A stretch of DNA of 64,000 nt from Craterostigma plantagineum. Taxonomy: Eukaryota > Streptophyta > Magnoliopsida > Lamiales > Linderniaceae. The notes under the pieces were generated by a model. The model searched no databases. It worked only from the letters and a program-made list of their open reading frames with translations, and had not been told where the DNA came from. Location: the NCBI GenBank assembly GCA_027422505.1, contig JAPQWV010000050.1, forward strand, positions 186,001 to 250,000, given 5' to 3'. This document shows, one piece after another, positions 23,753 through 35,212 of the stretch (positions within the stretch are counted from its first letter, which is position 1; the number at the start of each line of letters is the position of its first letter). The translations under genes and the position numbers were made by a program.

Positions 23753-24318
23753 CGGGCCAACGATACTTTGTGTTTGAAGTATGAGCGTTTACGATCCCTC
23801 GTGTTCCGACTGCAACTTTTAGTCCACAGTGTTATCGATCCCTCGTGTTCCGACTGCAACTTTTAGTCCACAGTGTTATCGATTTTGGGCCGTTTTGGTC
23901 CCTCGATCAACTTTTTAGAAAACCCTCAATCAACTTAATCGTTAATTTAGACTGAATTAAACACGTTAGAGTAGATGATATCCTTTACTCGACTTGAAAT
24001 CTCATAAAACGTATTCTTCTTGGGCTTAAATGTACAGAACATCACTACACGTCACGCGTAGAGAACGATTGACGACCTTGAACTTGATGTGATGCGTAAT
24101 GATGCTGACGGGAGTTTTAGTCGAAGAAAATGATGAGTTATGAGGGTTAAGTTGAGTAAAAGGAGACAATGTGCTCTCACGTCTAAGTTAATGATTAAGT
24201 TAATTCAAAACGGTTCAAAATCGATAACATTGGAGATTAAAAGTGGCACTTCGTAATATCAGGGATCGAAAACGCCAATGCCCCGAACATCGGGACTAAA
24301 AATGGACGTCGTTCTCCC
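23753..24318. mobile_element. MITE with inverted arms, 9-bp duplication
   Basis: The left arm (GATCCCTCGTGTTCCGACTG..CTTTTAGTCC..TTATCGATTTTG) is an inverted match of the right arm. The flanking direct repeat is TTAACTCAA (23744-23752 and 24319-24327). A 54-bp block is tandemly duplicated in the left arm at about 23793-23880. No ORF is present. A one-arm relative lies at about 56760-56927. Confidence 0.7.
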
Positions 24319-24336
24319 TTAACTCAAATTAAATAA

Positions 24337-24655
24337 GGGGAAATTTTTGTTCAGTCCCCTGTCAGAGTCTGGAATTTTTGTTCAGGCCCTGTCAGAAAAA
24401 AAATTAGTTTTAAGGACCCGATTATTCAGTAACAATTTATTGGTCTGCAGTAACAATTCATTGTTCCCACAATAACAGTACATTGTTATGAAAATAACAG
24501 AAAACGACCATCCGATAACAATTCATACACACTTTATAACAGTTGGTCCTTATCTTTAAATTTTACGAAAAGTTGGTCCTTTAAACTAAAATTTTTCCGT
24601 AAAGGTCCTGGAAACTATTTTTAATCACCTTTGGGGCCTGAATGATAATTTACCC
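24337..24655. mobile_element. MITE, GGGG..CAGGCCCC termini, 9-bp duplication
   Basis: Termini GGGGAAATTTTTGTTCAGTCCCC and, inverted, GGGTAAATTATCATTCAGGCC. The direct repeat ATTAAATAA flanks it (24328-24336 and 24656-24664). It belongs to the same family as 47808-48834 and the fragment at 42462-42563. The right end lies about 125 bp before the start codon of the next gene, so it forms part of that gene's promoter. Confidence 0.75.
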
Positions 24656-24779
24656 ATTAAATAATAGCACTGACAAAAGTAATGGGCATCAACATCCAAC
24701 TATATTTCTAACTTGTTACACTCGAATTGTTCGAACAATTGTATCGCCGGTCTGCCGTAAAACCTCCGACAGTGGAGTT

Positions 24780-27700
24780 ATGGCGTCGTATAAACCGCTG
24801 CTTTCAGCCGTCCTCCTTGCCCTAATTTTCTCCAGCGTGAGTGTTGGGGCTGACGATGAATCAATCTCAGATGTTAACATTGAGGTAGATGCGCCGAGAT
24901 CGGAGGGTCCCGATTCTGCGGTTGTCGAGGAGTTCGAGTCTAAGATCCGTCTTCTTGGTGAGTCCTCTTGAAGATTTGTGAAGGGTTTGGTGTTTCATGG
25001 CGGCGTTTTTTGCTGTCACTGGTTATAACTTGATGGGGCGCATGCTTCGAGTTTGAACAATTGGCTGTGAATTGAACATCATCTTCGTTGATAAGTTCGA
25101 TTGAACTAATTTGGGAAGTAGATGTGCTGTTTTGTGGTGGCTTAGTTATCGGAACTTTGGACCATAGAGCTATGCTGTTTGTTTTGGACTTTTTGGGTGT
25201 TTTATGTATGTTGATTACGATTTGATGAATTTACACACGTTTTTGTGAAAGAGATTGTTGTAGTCCAAACAATCACGTAATTGAAGTTCGATTTATAACG
25301 TTTCTGATCTTGCTGTGTACTGATTCATGAAGAACTGTTTAGTTGTTTTCCTTTTTGGAAGTTTTATATTCTCTTTTGATCATGCAGAATCGCGTATAGA
25401 AGAGAAAGCTAGAGAAATAAAAGATAAAGACGAGGTCATTGCTGCAAAGGATAGGATTATCAATGAAAAATCTGACAGCATTTTGTCGTTAGAGAGTGAA
25501 ATTGCTCCCCTGAAGGTGAGGGGGCCAACATTGCTATTGTGTTGTGAAACTTGATTGATCTAATTCTCGTGCTCAGTGATGGGAAATATGTCTTTTCAGA
25601 AGAAAAGCAATGCAGATGCAGCCGAACAAGTCGGGAAAGCACATGCAAGAGCAGATGAACTGGAAAAGCTAGCAGGAAAACTCAGGAAAGACATTGGCAC
25701 GAAAATTAAGGAAAATAAACTTCTAGAAGCTCGGGCAACTGAAGCGGAGGAAAAGGTTTCTGAGTTGAATTCTAAAATTGAAAGTGTGAGTATTTTTTCT
25801 TCTCTATGTTATTATTCCATAAAACTATGCTTGTATGGGGATGTCTTATATACTCTAGTTTATTCAGTCGTTATCTTATCTTCTTCATTTTCTTTATCAA
25901 TGGAATTGTGACATTTTTAAGTCTTTAACAGTTTACGTCAATTCTAATGAACTGGAACATGCTTGTGAATAATGGAAGCCTTCTGTCATTGGGATGACGT
26001 GATTACCGTTATGATTCACGTTTCCTCTGTAAATGGTGTTAGAATTTTGTTTGCGTTATATATGAAGTTTCAGGTCTTATTAAATAAATTGGTAGCTGAT
26101 GAAAAGTATTGAGCTTAAGTGAATCTTCTTTGCTATATGACTAATGATAATTGTTGATAGCTGTTGTTTCTATTTCGTTTTTCTCCTTATTTTTACAGCT
26201 TCAGAAGATTATTGATGAGCAGAAAACTAAGTTGCGTAAAACAGAACGTGCCCTTCAAATTGCCGAGGTATGCTGTGAATGACTGACATTATTGTGGATA
26301 CTTCCTTGCTGTTTTTGAGATTATTAAAATTGTTCTCACTCTGATGGAATCCAGGAAGAAATAATGAAGGCAAAGTATGAAGCTGCGTCCAAAACTAAAG
26401 AGCTTATGGAGGCTCATGGTGCTTGGTTTCCACCTTGGCTTGCTGTCCATTTGATTCAATATCAGGTTTTAATACGCATATTTTATGCCGTTCAAGTCTT
26501 GATGTAGTTATTAGCGTTATGTTGATTGCTTTGTGTATCTCCAGTCACTTTTAGAAAAGAACTGGGAAATTCGTGGCAAACCGGCTCTTGAGATGTTGAT
26601 ACAGAAGGTAACAATTTAAATTTGCTCAATACTTCCCTTCGGACACCTTATTTGATGTAGAATAGAATGATTAATTCATGTAGCACCAGTATGTTTTTCC
26701 CTATTGATTTTTTAATCAATCTCCTTGACAACTTTTCTGCATTAGGCTAGTGAGAAGAAGGCTCAAGCTGGAGAATGGGCTGCACCTCATGTCAAAACGG
26801 TGAAAACCGTGAGTCAGCTAAGCATTTTCTTCAAGTTATTTGGCCTCTAAAACTGTGTTTTTCAAGTCAGCTTGATTCGCACATTTAATTCTTGACTATC
26901 TTATGTTATCTATGCATGGGCAGCTGGGCAAATCTACAAACTTTATTTAATCAATCGAAGGTCGACTACTTGTCTGACATAGAAAATGAAGATAACGCGT
27001 TCAATTAAATGAGCCATAATAGTTACTGAAATATTCTATCACATCTTGCATTGCAGTTTTTCGGTTCAGTTATCATTCGCGTGTTCTTTATAATGAATTT
27101 TACCTTGCGCTTTACCTCTGTGAAGAAACTGGTACCTGCTGTCAAGGAGCAATGGACCGTGATAAGCACAAATGCTGAACCTCATGTGAAGAAGCTTACC
27201 GCCGAAACCATTAGGATATACGGAGTTTCTAAGGATGCTGTTACGCCACACATCATTAAAGTTCGCGAACTGGCCTATCCATATATTCAGGTAAATGGGC
27301 GTAGTTTTCCTTTCGTTTTGTCCCCCTTATGCGAAATTTTTAAAGAAAGGAAACATTAATTCTTGCAGGAAATATGGAAGTTTAGTGAACCTTACGTTGA
27401 TCAAGTTGCCACTTCTACTAGACCACATGTTGAAAAGCTACAGACTACCCTAAGGCCTTACGCAGACCAGGCAGTTCATTCTTATAGCAAGTTCCTCAAG
27501 TCTGCGACTACATACCATCATCAGGTTTTCCACCGGGCAATTGTCACAAATATTATTTTTGCCTTGGAACTGTTCTACATTTCATTAACTGACATCAGAA
27601 ATGCTTATGAAACTGCCGTTCTGAGATGTTATATTTGGCTTTGTGTTGTGCAAATTTAGTTCCTTGTTCATGGTTTTGACCCTCAGTTCATATCTGACAT

Positions 27701-28109
27701 AGGTTCAAGGTAAAGTTGAAGAGAAACTGAAGAGCCACGAGCTTACGAAACATCTTGCGACCAAGGAACTCGTTTGGTTTGCTGTGAGTATTTCTTCCTC
27801 AATATTGTCGTCTTGAATTCGTTGAGTAAACCCACTCCAAAATTTCTCTGTGTTCAGGCCTCTGCTCTGCTTGCTTTGCCTGTACTTTTCCTTCTGAGAA
27901 TGTGTTCAGCTGTTTCTGGGTAAGCAATATCAGATTAGATTCATTACCGTTTCAGAATACGTCGATCTACTGTTAGTTTCATCGTATATTTCTGACAGAA
28001 ACTGTGATGTATATACTTTTGGTGCAGTGGAAGGACGAACAAACGCCCACGAAATGGCAATTCGAATAGTTCTCGTCGAAAAGGAAAACGTGCCCACGCA
28101 GGCAAATGA
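24780..28109 (+). CDS. Coiled-coil protein with signal peptide and C-terminal membrane anchor
   Basis: Twelve exons with consensus junctions: 24780-24957, 25388-25515, 25600-25785, 26199-26267, 26355-26465, 26545-26607, 26746-26808, 27126-27290, 27369-27524, 27703-27783, 27858-27919 and 28028-28109, giving 447 residues. An N-terminal hydrophobic segment (LLSAVLLALIFSSVSVGA) looks like a signal peptide. Residues about 40-200 are a long charged coiled coil, followed by WFPPWLAVHLIQYQ. Then come repeated PHV/PYV-containing segments (PAVKEQW, EPHVKKL, EPYVDQVA, RPHVEKL, RPYADQ). Near the C-terminus is a membrane segment (ASALLALPVLFLLRMC), with a basic tail. This layout matches the Arabidopsis At2g24420/At4g31340 type, loosely annotated as myosin-heavy-chain or DNA-repair-ATPase related; I do not accept those functions as shown. 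An alternative acceptor at 27056 would add 23 codons to exon 8. Confidence 0.88.
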
Positions 28110-28621
28110 AAGAGCAAAATGTTTTATCTTTTTGGTGGAATACGTATTTCATTGTAGATTAAGGATGGGTAGTTGTGCCTAAGATATTTTTCTTATCTAC
28201 GTTTTTATTTTGTTTTTTTCGAGGGGGTTTTCAGCCGTGTTCCACATGCACACCATACCAGTTTCTGATTGTGGTTGCACTTATTTATATAATTCGGTGG
28301 TTTGTTTATTGAAAGCATCGCATGTGTTGATGAAAATTTATTCTACACTCCATTCCATGGCACAGCAGATATATGGACTATATAGCACGCAGCGTATGTA
28401 ACCTAAACCGTGTCACACATCAAGTATCTAAGATCTAATTAGTACATGAATTCATTTGTCGGACATAAGGTGGCCTGGGAATTGAAACTCGTAAAATGTC
28501 AACCGTAAAACACGTCAACTAAGGATGAATTGGGAAAACAAATGCTAACTAACCTTACAAAGCTCGCAACGACACAAACTCTTTCACCACTTCAAAATAT
28601 CAGCAAATAAAATTTCATTTG

Positions 28622-29632
28622 CTAGTGACGCCTCTTGCCATTGCCTTTTCTCTTGCCATGGCCCTTCTTACCACCACCTTTACCCTTATTCTTCTTACTC
28701 TGTTTCCCTTTACTAGCATAATTATTATTATTTGCTTGTTCGGAATGGGAAGATGATGGTTTTTTCAAGAGATGCTTAACATCTAACACCCCATTTCTGA
28801 AATTGCCCTCAGTCGCCTTCAAAACCCTATCCTCGGGACGACGCTTCTCATTTGCTTTTGTGGGTCCACCGCTGCTACTAAAACTTCTAAACCTACTCAG
28901 AATTTCGTTCTGCAACAAAAAATAAGAAGGCGACGCTGATCAATCCTTCCTCGAAGAAAACGAAAAGAAAAGGTATTCGATAAGAGGATAAATAACCTCT
29001 TGAAGCATTTTTTGTTCTCTTTCCTTTTGCTTCTTCATAACCACACGGGCTACGCTGAGTGGTAGTCTCTGCTGCTTCTGAGGCTGTTGTTAACAAGTAA
29101 ACAACTTGATTAGATTTTTTAAGCTTGCGATGAAAAAGATTCATTGAGGAAGAGGCATACCTTTCCGCCAAGAGATACGATCTTCTTGTTCTCCAAGTCC
29201 TTTTTTTGTTTCCATGTCATATGTGATGATCCTGATATCATAGAAAGCAATATAGTTACATTCTCTTAAACGCCATACTCTACTTTTAAGATAAAACTCA
29301 AGACATAGACATAGCATCAGAAGTTGACAGTGTAATGAAGCTCCTAGATCAAGCGATTGGATTATTTTATCCACCAAAGAAGTTGCATGAAAAAAGATCC
29401 TTCTCTACAATGCACTAGATAAAGTCATGCCTGTTTTATCAATTTCATGTTAGTATAATGCTTATAATGATCCATCGATCACTGCACAACGTCTATCGAG
29501 TAGAATGAAATTACCCAGGAATTCAATATCTTTCATGATCCTTTCGAAATCCATCTTTGGATCCATCAGATTCTCTTGAGGATTTGACGATCCTTTCCGA
29601 TCCACTTGCCTCCTTTTCGTACTTTCTTTCAT
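28622..29632 (-). CDS. Small basic protein, DUF4602/C1orf131-like (tentative)
   Basis: Four coding exons (29515-29632, 29161-29231, 28997-29083, 28622-28909) give 187 residues. A non-coding first exon ends at 29711 with a GTAAGT donor. The conserved middle reads DFERIMKDIEFLG, KKDLENKKIVSLGGK, QRLPLSVARVVMKKQKEREQ. The C-terminus is a Lys/Gly/Arg-rich tail (KGKGGGKKGHGKRKGNGKRR) typical of nucleolar or RNA-binding proteins. The core resembles, from memory, the DUF4602 family linked to small-subunit rRNA processing in animals; that assignment is tentative. The gene converges tail-to-tail with the coiled-coil gene ending at 28109. Confidence 0.8.
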
Positions 29633-29849
29633 CTGACAGCAAAGAGATAACAAATGAAGGATCGAAATTTTTGGCAATGAAACGACAAGACCTATTAAGA
29701 GGGAACTTACCAGCGATGGAATCTGAGGGGGGTCGCCGGCGGCGGCGGGCGCTACAAGGGCGGTGGTTGATGGCGTCGATTTGATATTATTTTGTTAGAA
29801 GATTCGTATGGCAGGAAGAAGAAGATTAGAAAAGAAACCTAAGTTGTAC

Positions 29850-30464
29850 TCTTAGTGGGCTGAACATTTATCGGGCTGTATTTTAAAATATTATAAAGGC
29901 CCATACAATTAAAATTACCAAAATCAACTTGTTCCAGTTGTTCCAGAATCAACTTTAAATTAAGGAAAACGAATTAAATTTAACTAATAATATTAATTTT
30001 TATTTAATAGTAATTTAACAAATTTAATTTATTGGTTGTAATATCTCTCTTTATTATTTTACTTATATATAATATTTTATCACGAATCATATCCATAAAT
30101 AATATTAACAATAAGTTTATATCAAGAAAGATTAAGATATCTAACTATGATTCTACTGCAAATAAAATAAGTAGTAAACACACAATTTACATTTTATCAA
30201 TTTATTAAATAATTTATGTAATTGTCAAATGCACCATTATTTCAATATACACACACAAACACATCAAAGTCATTATAAAAATCTGAACTTATTTTTATTT
30301 TTATTAAATAATCTTTTATGAATATTTAATCACAGTCCCGAGGTTTGTTAAAATTTTATTTTAAACATGTTATTTAACTAAAATATGCATGTTATGAAAT
30401 TTATTATCATATATAAAATAAACATGCTACGGAAACGTCATTCTGAACGCATTTTCGACTCCTT
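29850..30464. other. AT-rich intergenic region
   Basis: Upstream of the small basic protein gene. No coding sequence or clear element found. Confidence 0.4.
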
Positions 30465-31060
30465 CAAGTTGTAATTTCTTATTATAATATTATAACATGT
30501 GATTTATTCCATATATGTAATTTCTATGTTAAGAAAACATATATAAGACTCATTAAGATTTACAACGAACTTGTCATTTTTATTATATTGTTTAAACGTT
30601 TTATTTATCGCTCAAGTTATAACTCCTAATTCTATTATTGATTACGATATGAAATTAATTTTCATCTATATAACAAACATTTATGCAACACCTATATAAG
30701 ACATTTTGATGATTTTACCACGGACTAGACGTTTTCTATTACTGTTATTAAAATTTATTATTTGTTTTCTAAGTTGCAATGTATCATTTTGTCACTGATA
30801 ACATTATATAATAGATATGCTAAAAACGTATAAAAACATAACGATTATATGAAGAATTAGACGTTTCTTATTATTTCAAAGTATACTTTGACCTCCAAGC
30901 TATAATTTATGTTCCCTCATTAATTACAATATGCAGTTTATTCTCAGGTATGTAATGACTATGTTATGTAAAATTTATACAAGATATCTTCACGATTTTA
31001 CCACAGACCTCGTATTATTCTTTTTAAACATTTTTCGACCCTCTAAGTTACAACTTGGTT
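30465..31060. repeat. Degenerate tandem repeat, about 145-bp unit
   Basis: Five diverged units start at about 30465, 30613, 30769, 30895 and 31044. Each is headed by a CAAGTTATAA-like word preceded by a TTTTCGACC-like word, and each contains a TATAAGACAT...GATTTTACCAC-like stretch later in the unit. Spacing is 126-156 bp. Similarity is visible by eye but low. Confidence 0.5.
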
Positions 31061-31880
31061 ACGTATATACTCGCCGGAGTTGAAAATCTGGCAGGACGGA
31101 CCCAAGTTCGACCTCGAAGGATCAATTTTCTGCACTCGGACATGGTGGACGATGGGGTATATCTCATGTCCGACAACTTCAACGATATATATGACGAGGA
31201 GAACCGTACTACTGGCTTTACGTGGTGTAGTGTATGACATCAAGAAGAAATTACGCTGATGTGGCACCTGCCTTTGGAAGCAAGAGATGGCCTGCGGCAA
31301 CAATGATCTTGGGATATTCGAGTGGGATCAAAGCCCTAGCTCTATTTGTTTCGTAAAAGTGAGTGAGAGAGTGATCTTCTCTGCATGGGTCCTCTGTGAT
31401 GGAAACTGCGAGGAACGGCGTTGGGGTTAGCGTACTAAGAAGCAAGCGAGTCAGCGCCTTGTCGGGAAGGGCTTGTGATCACGAGATGGTTTCGGGTTTC
31501 ACCGTCGTAAATGGAGGCCTTTTTCCGTTTGCAACGTCAAAGAATTTGTAAAGTTTAACGTAAAGGAGTGATCTGCATTGTTTGTTTGTAAATTAAAGTG
31601 TGTCCCTTTGTGCAGTGTTTTCATTATTTCTATTTTCTTGGTTGGAAACTGTGATTTGTGAGGTGTTTGCTTGACTTGGCTTGGTTTGGCTTGCTTATCC
31701 TCATATATGTATATGTATTTATTGTATGTGGAGGTTGAATTAAGTTATGTGAGTTCTTTTCTTTGTCAAGCAAGTTACTGGTATTAAAACATATAATAAA
31801 ATAGCTTTAATTCTTAATGTATAATAATACCAATATTGAGGTTACAATAGAAGATAACCAAGAATACCTTAATCTATATA
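31061..31880. other. GC-richer stretch with no recognised gene
   Basis: From about 31070 to 31560 the base composition is clearly richer in GC than its neighbours, and short ORFs exist in several frames (for example 31055-31237 and 31043-31303). None resembles a family I know and none shows splice structure. It may be a decayed gene fragment. It lies downstream of the small peptide gene. Confidence 0.35.
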
Positions 31881-31881
31881 T

Positions 31882-32103
31882 CTAACATCCTTCAGGTTCT
31901 GGTGTAGGGCTTAAGCTTAGCATTGACACGTCATCGTCATCATCATCCGTTTCAGACCATATAATCTCTTCATCATCGATAATCTCAGGATAGTCTACGA
32001 AAGCGTCTTGAACTAGTATGGATTCTTCTTTTAATTTGCGAGCTAGCGTTGCAGACATCATTGTAAGAGCCAAAAACCCTACGACCAACAAAACCCTAGA
32101 CAT
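31882..32103 (-). CDS. Small secreted acidic peptide precursor (putative)
   Basis: A single exon of 73 residues. The first 21 residues (MSRVLLVVGFLALTMMSATLA) form a clear signal peptide. The rest is strongly acidic (DYPEIIDDEEIIW, then a run of Asp), ends SPTPEPEGC and has a single Cys at the C-terminus. A TATA box lies about 95 bp upstream. I recognise no known peptide hormone motif. The precursor architecture (signal peptide, acidic pro-region, short Pro/Ser-rich tail) is that of plant small secreted peptides, but function is unknown. Confidence 0.6.
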   Translation of the reverse strand: MSRVLLVVGFLALTMMSATLARKLKEESILVQDAFVDYPEIIDDEEIIWSETDDDDDDVSMLSLSPTPEPEGC

Positions 32104-32195
32104 TTTTTCCGATATATATCTATATATATAAAATATCTTCGTAGACTTTGGAAGTATCTGATCGGAGGGGGAGATGATTGTACAAGAATGGGGCT

Positions 32196-32203
32196 CTTTT
32201 ATA
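32196..32203 (-). promoter_or_regulatory. TATA box of the small secreted peptide gene
   Basis: TATAAAAG on the minus strand, about 93 bp upstream of the ATG at 32103. This distance fits a plant core promoter with a short 5' UTR. Confidence 0.55.
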
Positions 32204-32432
32204 TGGTTTTATATGATCTATGTTGAAATAAAACTTGCTTCGTCAGCCCAAGTCAAAGTAACTTTACATAGAGATTTTTAATTTCTGAAATCTGATATCT
32301 GTAATTCATCTTTACATGATTGACTATTAGAGTAGTTTTCATTAGTTATTATCTCGTTTTTTAATTATAAAGTTGTCCAAATTACGTGCTTTAGTACATG
32401 CAGTTCGGTCGAGATTTTGACTTATATATATA

Positions 32433-33206
32433 TGTTGTGAATGAGCTGCCGTTGAGAACCTAATTCAATGGTCTATCACTGTATGCAACTCGTTCTCACT
32501 GATTTGAACAATCACAGCTCAAATCAGATTGAAATTCGCAAGAGAAACACACACACACTTAACAGCTTATTTAACGTGGTTCGGCTAACTTTAGCCTACG
32601 TCCACGGATCAACCGAGCTTCCTTTCGTATTAATCACAACACGAGAATTGTACACCGCCGTGCCCTCTACAACTTCCGTGTTTAACTCACACCGTGATTC
32701 TCACTCTACGAAACGCTACAAGCTCTCAAAGATGACTAATCGAAACTCGCAACACTGTATTTATACTGCTAAAGTCATGAATAAAGCATGATTCGCGTTT
32801 AATCCTGGCCGCTTGATGTATCCGATCCAATGCACCAGATCTTGCCACGTCGCACTTGCTTCATCGCGTGACCCAGCATGAGAAGAATGCGATTTTATAA
32901 GTGGATTCGCGCGTTTACTCTCAGCCATCGGATTTCAATCTAACGGCCATATTTATCAATCCGCTTGATCAAATAACATCCAATCTCAGCCGTCCACAGC
33001 ATTCGCGCGCGATCCGACGAACAGTGTTCAAATGCCAGCCTTTTAATCATGGCCCTTGGATCTCGCGCGATTCTTCATCGGACGGTCCCTGTACAACGCG
33101 ATCACCACTTCAGCTTTCCAACAGTTCTGCAGCGCTGCTTCGATCCGGCGACTTCTCCGACGACTTCTGGCGACTCCGGTGAGGTGCTGGATCGCTAACT
33201 CTGACA
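32433..33206 (-). repeat. 3' LTR of GAG-only element
   Basis: 774 bp. Carries the TTAACGTGGTTCGG...CCTACGTCCACGG core. ORFs inside it are shadows. Confidence 0.92.
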
Positions 33207-33413
33207 AACTCCACCTCGAGACAGCCACCTCGCGATTCCAACTCTTAGAATCTTCCTAGCTGCCCAAATACGCCCAGAAAATCGCCCCAAAGTTCACCAA
33301 AAAACAGCCCAACTCTGTTTCAATTCTGAGAATCCACCTTCACGAGCTTCGAAACCCCCCTCAAAGCTCCACCTCGATCAATACGACCTTGCTCGGTTGA
33401 TCATCCAGCTCCC

Positions 33414-35171
33414 CTAGGAGCTGCGAGCCTCAAGAGTGAACTTGCCGACCCCAAGTAGGATCGAAATATCCCACTTGGAATCGGTTCGAACTCTTGAGCT
33501 CACTTCCGTCGTTCGGCTCGAAGAATCCTCCACCCTAGCCTCTTGAGCCACCTCATTGACTCTTCCCCAGCTAGGAATCATCTTCGCCTTGCCCTTCCTC
33601 GCAGCCGAGACCTCAGCTGCATCGAAATCTGCAAAACAGTTCAAATCAGAATTTTCAGAAACTGTTTTTACAGTCGACTTTGCCGTCGAGTTTCCGCCAT
33701 TTTCTTCCCCATAGCTTGAGCCGTTCTCCACCTCAAATCCATCCCTGCCATGTGGACTTGAGGTACCTTCATCCCTTGGCACAAATAGTTCCATATCGGG
33801 CTCGGAAACATCGTCCAAAGTCGCCATCTCGACCACGTCAGTTTTCTCAACAGCAGGTTTTAGAATTTCAGCCGCGAGCTTCACTTTTGAGCCGCCTGTT
33901 TCTACCTCTTCTCGAGCTTTCTGGGGTCGCGCTTGCACATCCTTCTCATCTCCACATTTCCTAGTTTCAGAAAGTGTGCCTCTCACCACGGAACACCCAT
34001 CGAGCAAGTAGATACCATGCTTCAAAGTACCAGTCAGAACCAGCCTACCCTGCTTCAGCACTTCAGCTCTTCCCGCAGCTAGTCTTGTGTTGTAACCTTT
34101 CCCGTCCAATGCTCCAATGGAAATTAGGTTTCTCTTTAACTCAGGGACATACCTCACATCCCTTAGAAGCCCCACAGATCCATTCGACAGCCTCAATTGG
34201 ACTGAACCACTGCCCAACACCTCACAGCTTTCTCCATTTCCTAGCTGCACTTTCTTGCCTTTTAACTCCCTGTAATCCCGCAACCAAGCCTTGTTGAAGG
34301 TAATGTGCATGCTTGAGCCCGAGTCTAGTACCCAACCTTCGCTCTCATTGCCCTTAGAGACTGCTAGAACTTCAGCATACTCGAAGTTTGCATCCTCCAA
34401 CACAGCCGAGCTCACTTGAGCTTGTTTTGTGTTTTCTCTTGATCTCTTGGGGCAAAATCTTATGATGTGGCCAACCTCATCACAGTGGAAACATCTCCGA
34501 GTCTCTGCCTTCTCTTTCTCCTTGCCTTTCTTCTTCCACGAGCTCCCCTTTTTCTGCACAAACAACAAATCTGCAGCAGAAACATCAGTTTCAGTTTTAG
34601 GTGGAGATAGTGAGTTTAGTTGCTTCGAACTCAGTGCTGATAGCACATCCTCCATTGATATCTTCTCCCTTCCATACAATAGAGCTTCCTTGAAGTGTTC
34701 GTGGCTCGGAGGCAGAGAGCTCAGCAGCAGAAGCGCTTGATCCTCGTCCTTCAAAACCTCTCCAATATTCAGCAAATCTGAAATCAGTTTCTGAAACTGA
34801 TCAACTTGCTTTTCCAGAGGTTCGGTTTCCACCATTTTGAATTTGTACAAGGCTTGTTTGAGGTACAGTCTTCTAGCTAGGGACTTAGTCTGGTAAAGCA
34901 CATCGAGCTTCTTCCATAAATCTTCCGCCGAGGCCTCCGTTGATACCCTACGAAGCACACTGTCACTCAAACACAAAATCAGAGATGAATAAGCTTTTTC
35001 TCTGATTTTCTTCTTCTGATCTGCCGTCAATGTGCTCGGCTCCATCTCGGCTTCAGGCTTCAGACCTTCCTCAAGCCCCTTCTCTACCAGCACCGCCCTC
35101 ATCTTCAGCTTCCACAGCCCAAAGTCGTTCGAACCATCGAAAATCTGCATCTCAAACCTCGTCGCAGCCAT
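33414..35171 (-). CDS. Gag-protease protein with a novel C-terminal tail
   Basis: An uninterrupted 585-codon ORF. Residues about 10-190 are a Copia-type gag (UBN2 pattern: FDGSNDFGLWKLKMRAVL, LYLKQALYKFKM, LLLLSSLPPSHEHF). A CCHC zinc knuckle CFHCDEVGHIIRFC is at 227-240. An aspartic protease motif WVLDSGSSMHI is at 280-290. YVPELKRNLISIGAL, the usual lead-in to GAG-pre-integrase, is at 341-355. After about residue 392 the expected integrase is absent. Instead there is a roughly 190-residue acidic, low-complexity tail (EKTDVVEMATLDDVSEPDME and on) of no family I know. Such a protein could assemble particles but would need polymerase and integrase from another element. The open frame with almost identical LTRs suggests recent activity. 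Confidence 0.88.
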   Translation of the reverse strand: MAATRFEMQIFDGSNDFGLWKLKMRAVLVEKGLEEGLKPEAEMEPSTLTADQKKKIREKAYSSLILCLSDSVLRRVSTEASAEDLWKKLDVLYQTKSLARRLYLKQALYKFKMVETEPLEKQVDQFQKLISDLLNIGEVLKDEDQALLLLSSLPPSHEHFKEALLYGREKISMEDVLSALSSKQLNSLSPPKTETDVSAADLLFVQKKGSSWKKKGKEKEKAETRRCFHCDEVGHIIRFCPKRSRENTKQAQVSSAVLEDANFEYAEVLAVSKGNESEGWVLDSGSSMHITFNKAWLRDYRELKGKKVQLGNGESCEVLGSGSVQLRLSNGSVGLLRDVRYVPELKRNLISIGALDGKGYNTRLAAGRAEVLKQGRLVLTGTLKHGIYLLDGCSVVRGTLSETRKCGDEKDVQARPQKAREEVETGGSKVKLAAEILKPAVEKTDVVEMATLDDVSEPDMELFVPRDEGTSSPHGRDGFEVENGSSYGEENGGNSTAKSTVKTVSENSDLNCFADFDAAEVSAARKGKAKMIPSWGRVNEVAQEARVEDSSSRTTEVSSRVRTDSKWDISILLGVGKFTLEARSS

Positions 35172-35212
35172 TCCTCTGAAGATCGCCTCGATCCGCCGCT
35201 CGCCGCACCACT

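Noticed and set aside
31043..31445. Overlapping short ORFs in a GC-richer patch
   Set aside because: No similarity I recognise and no supporting gene structure; composition alone is not enough.
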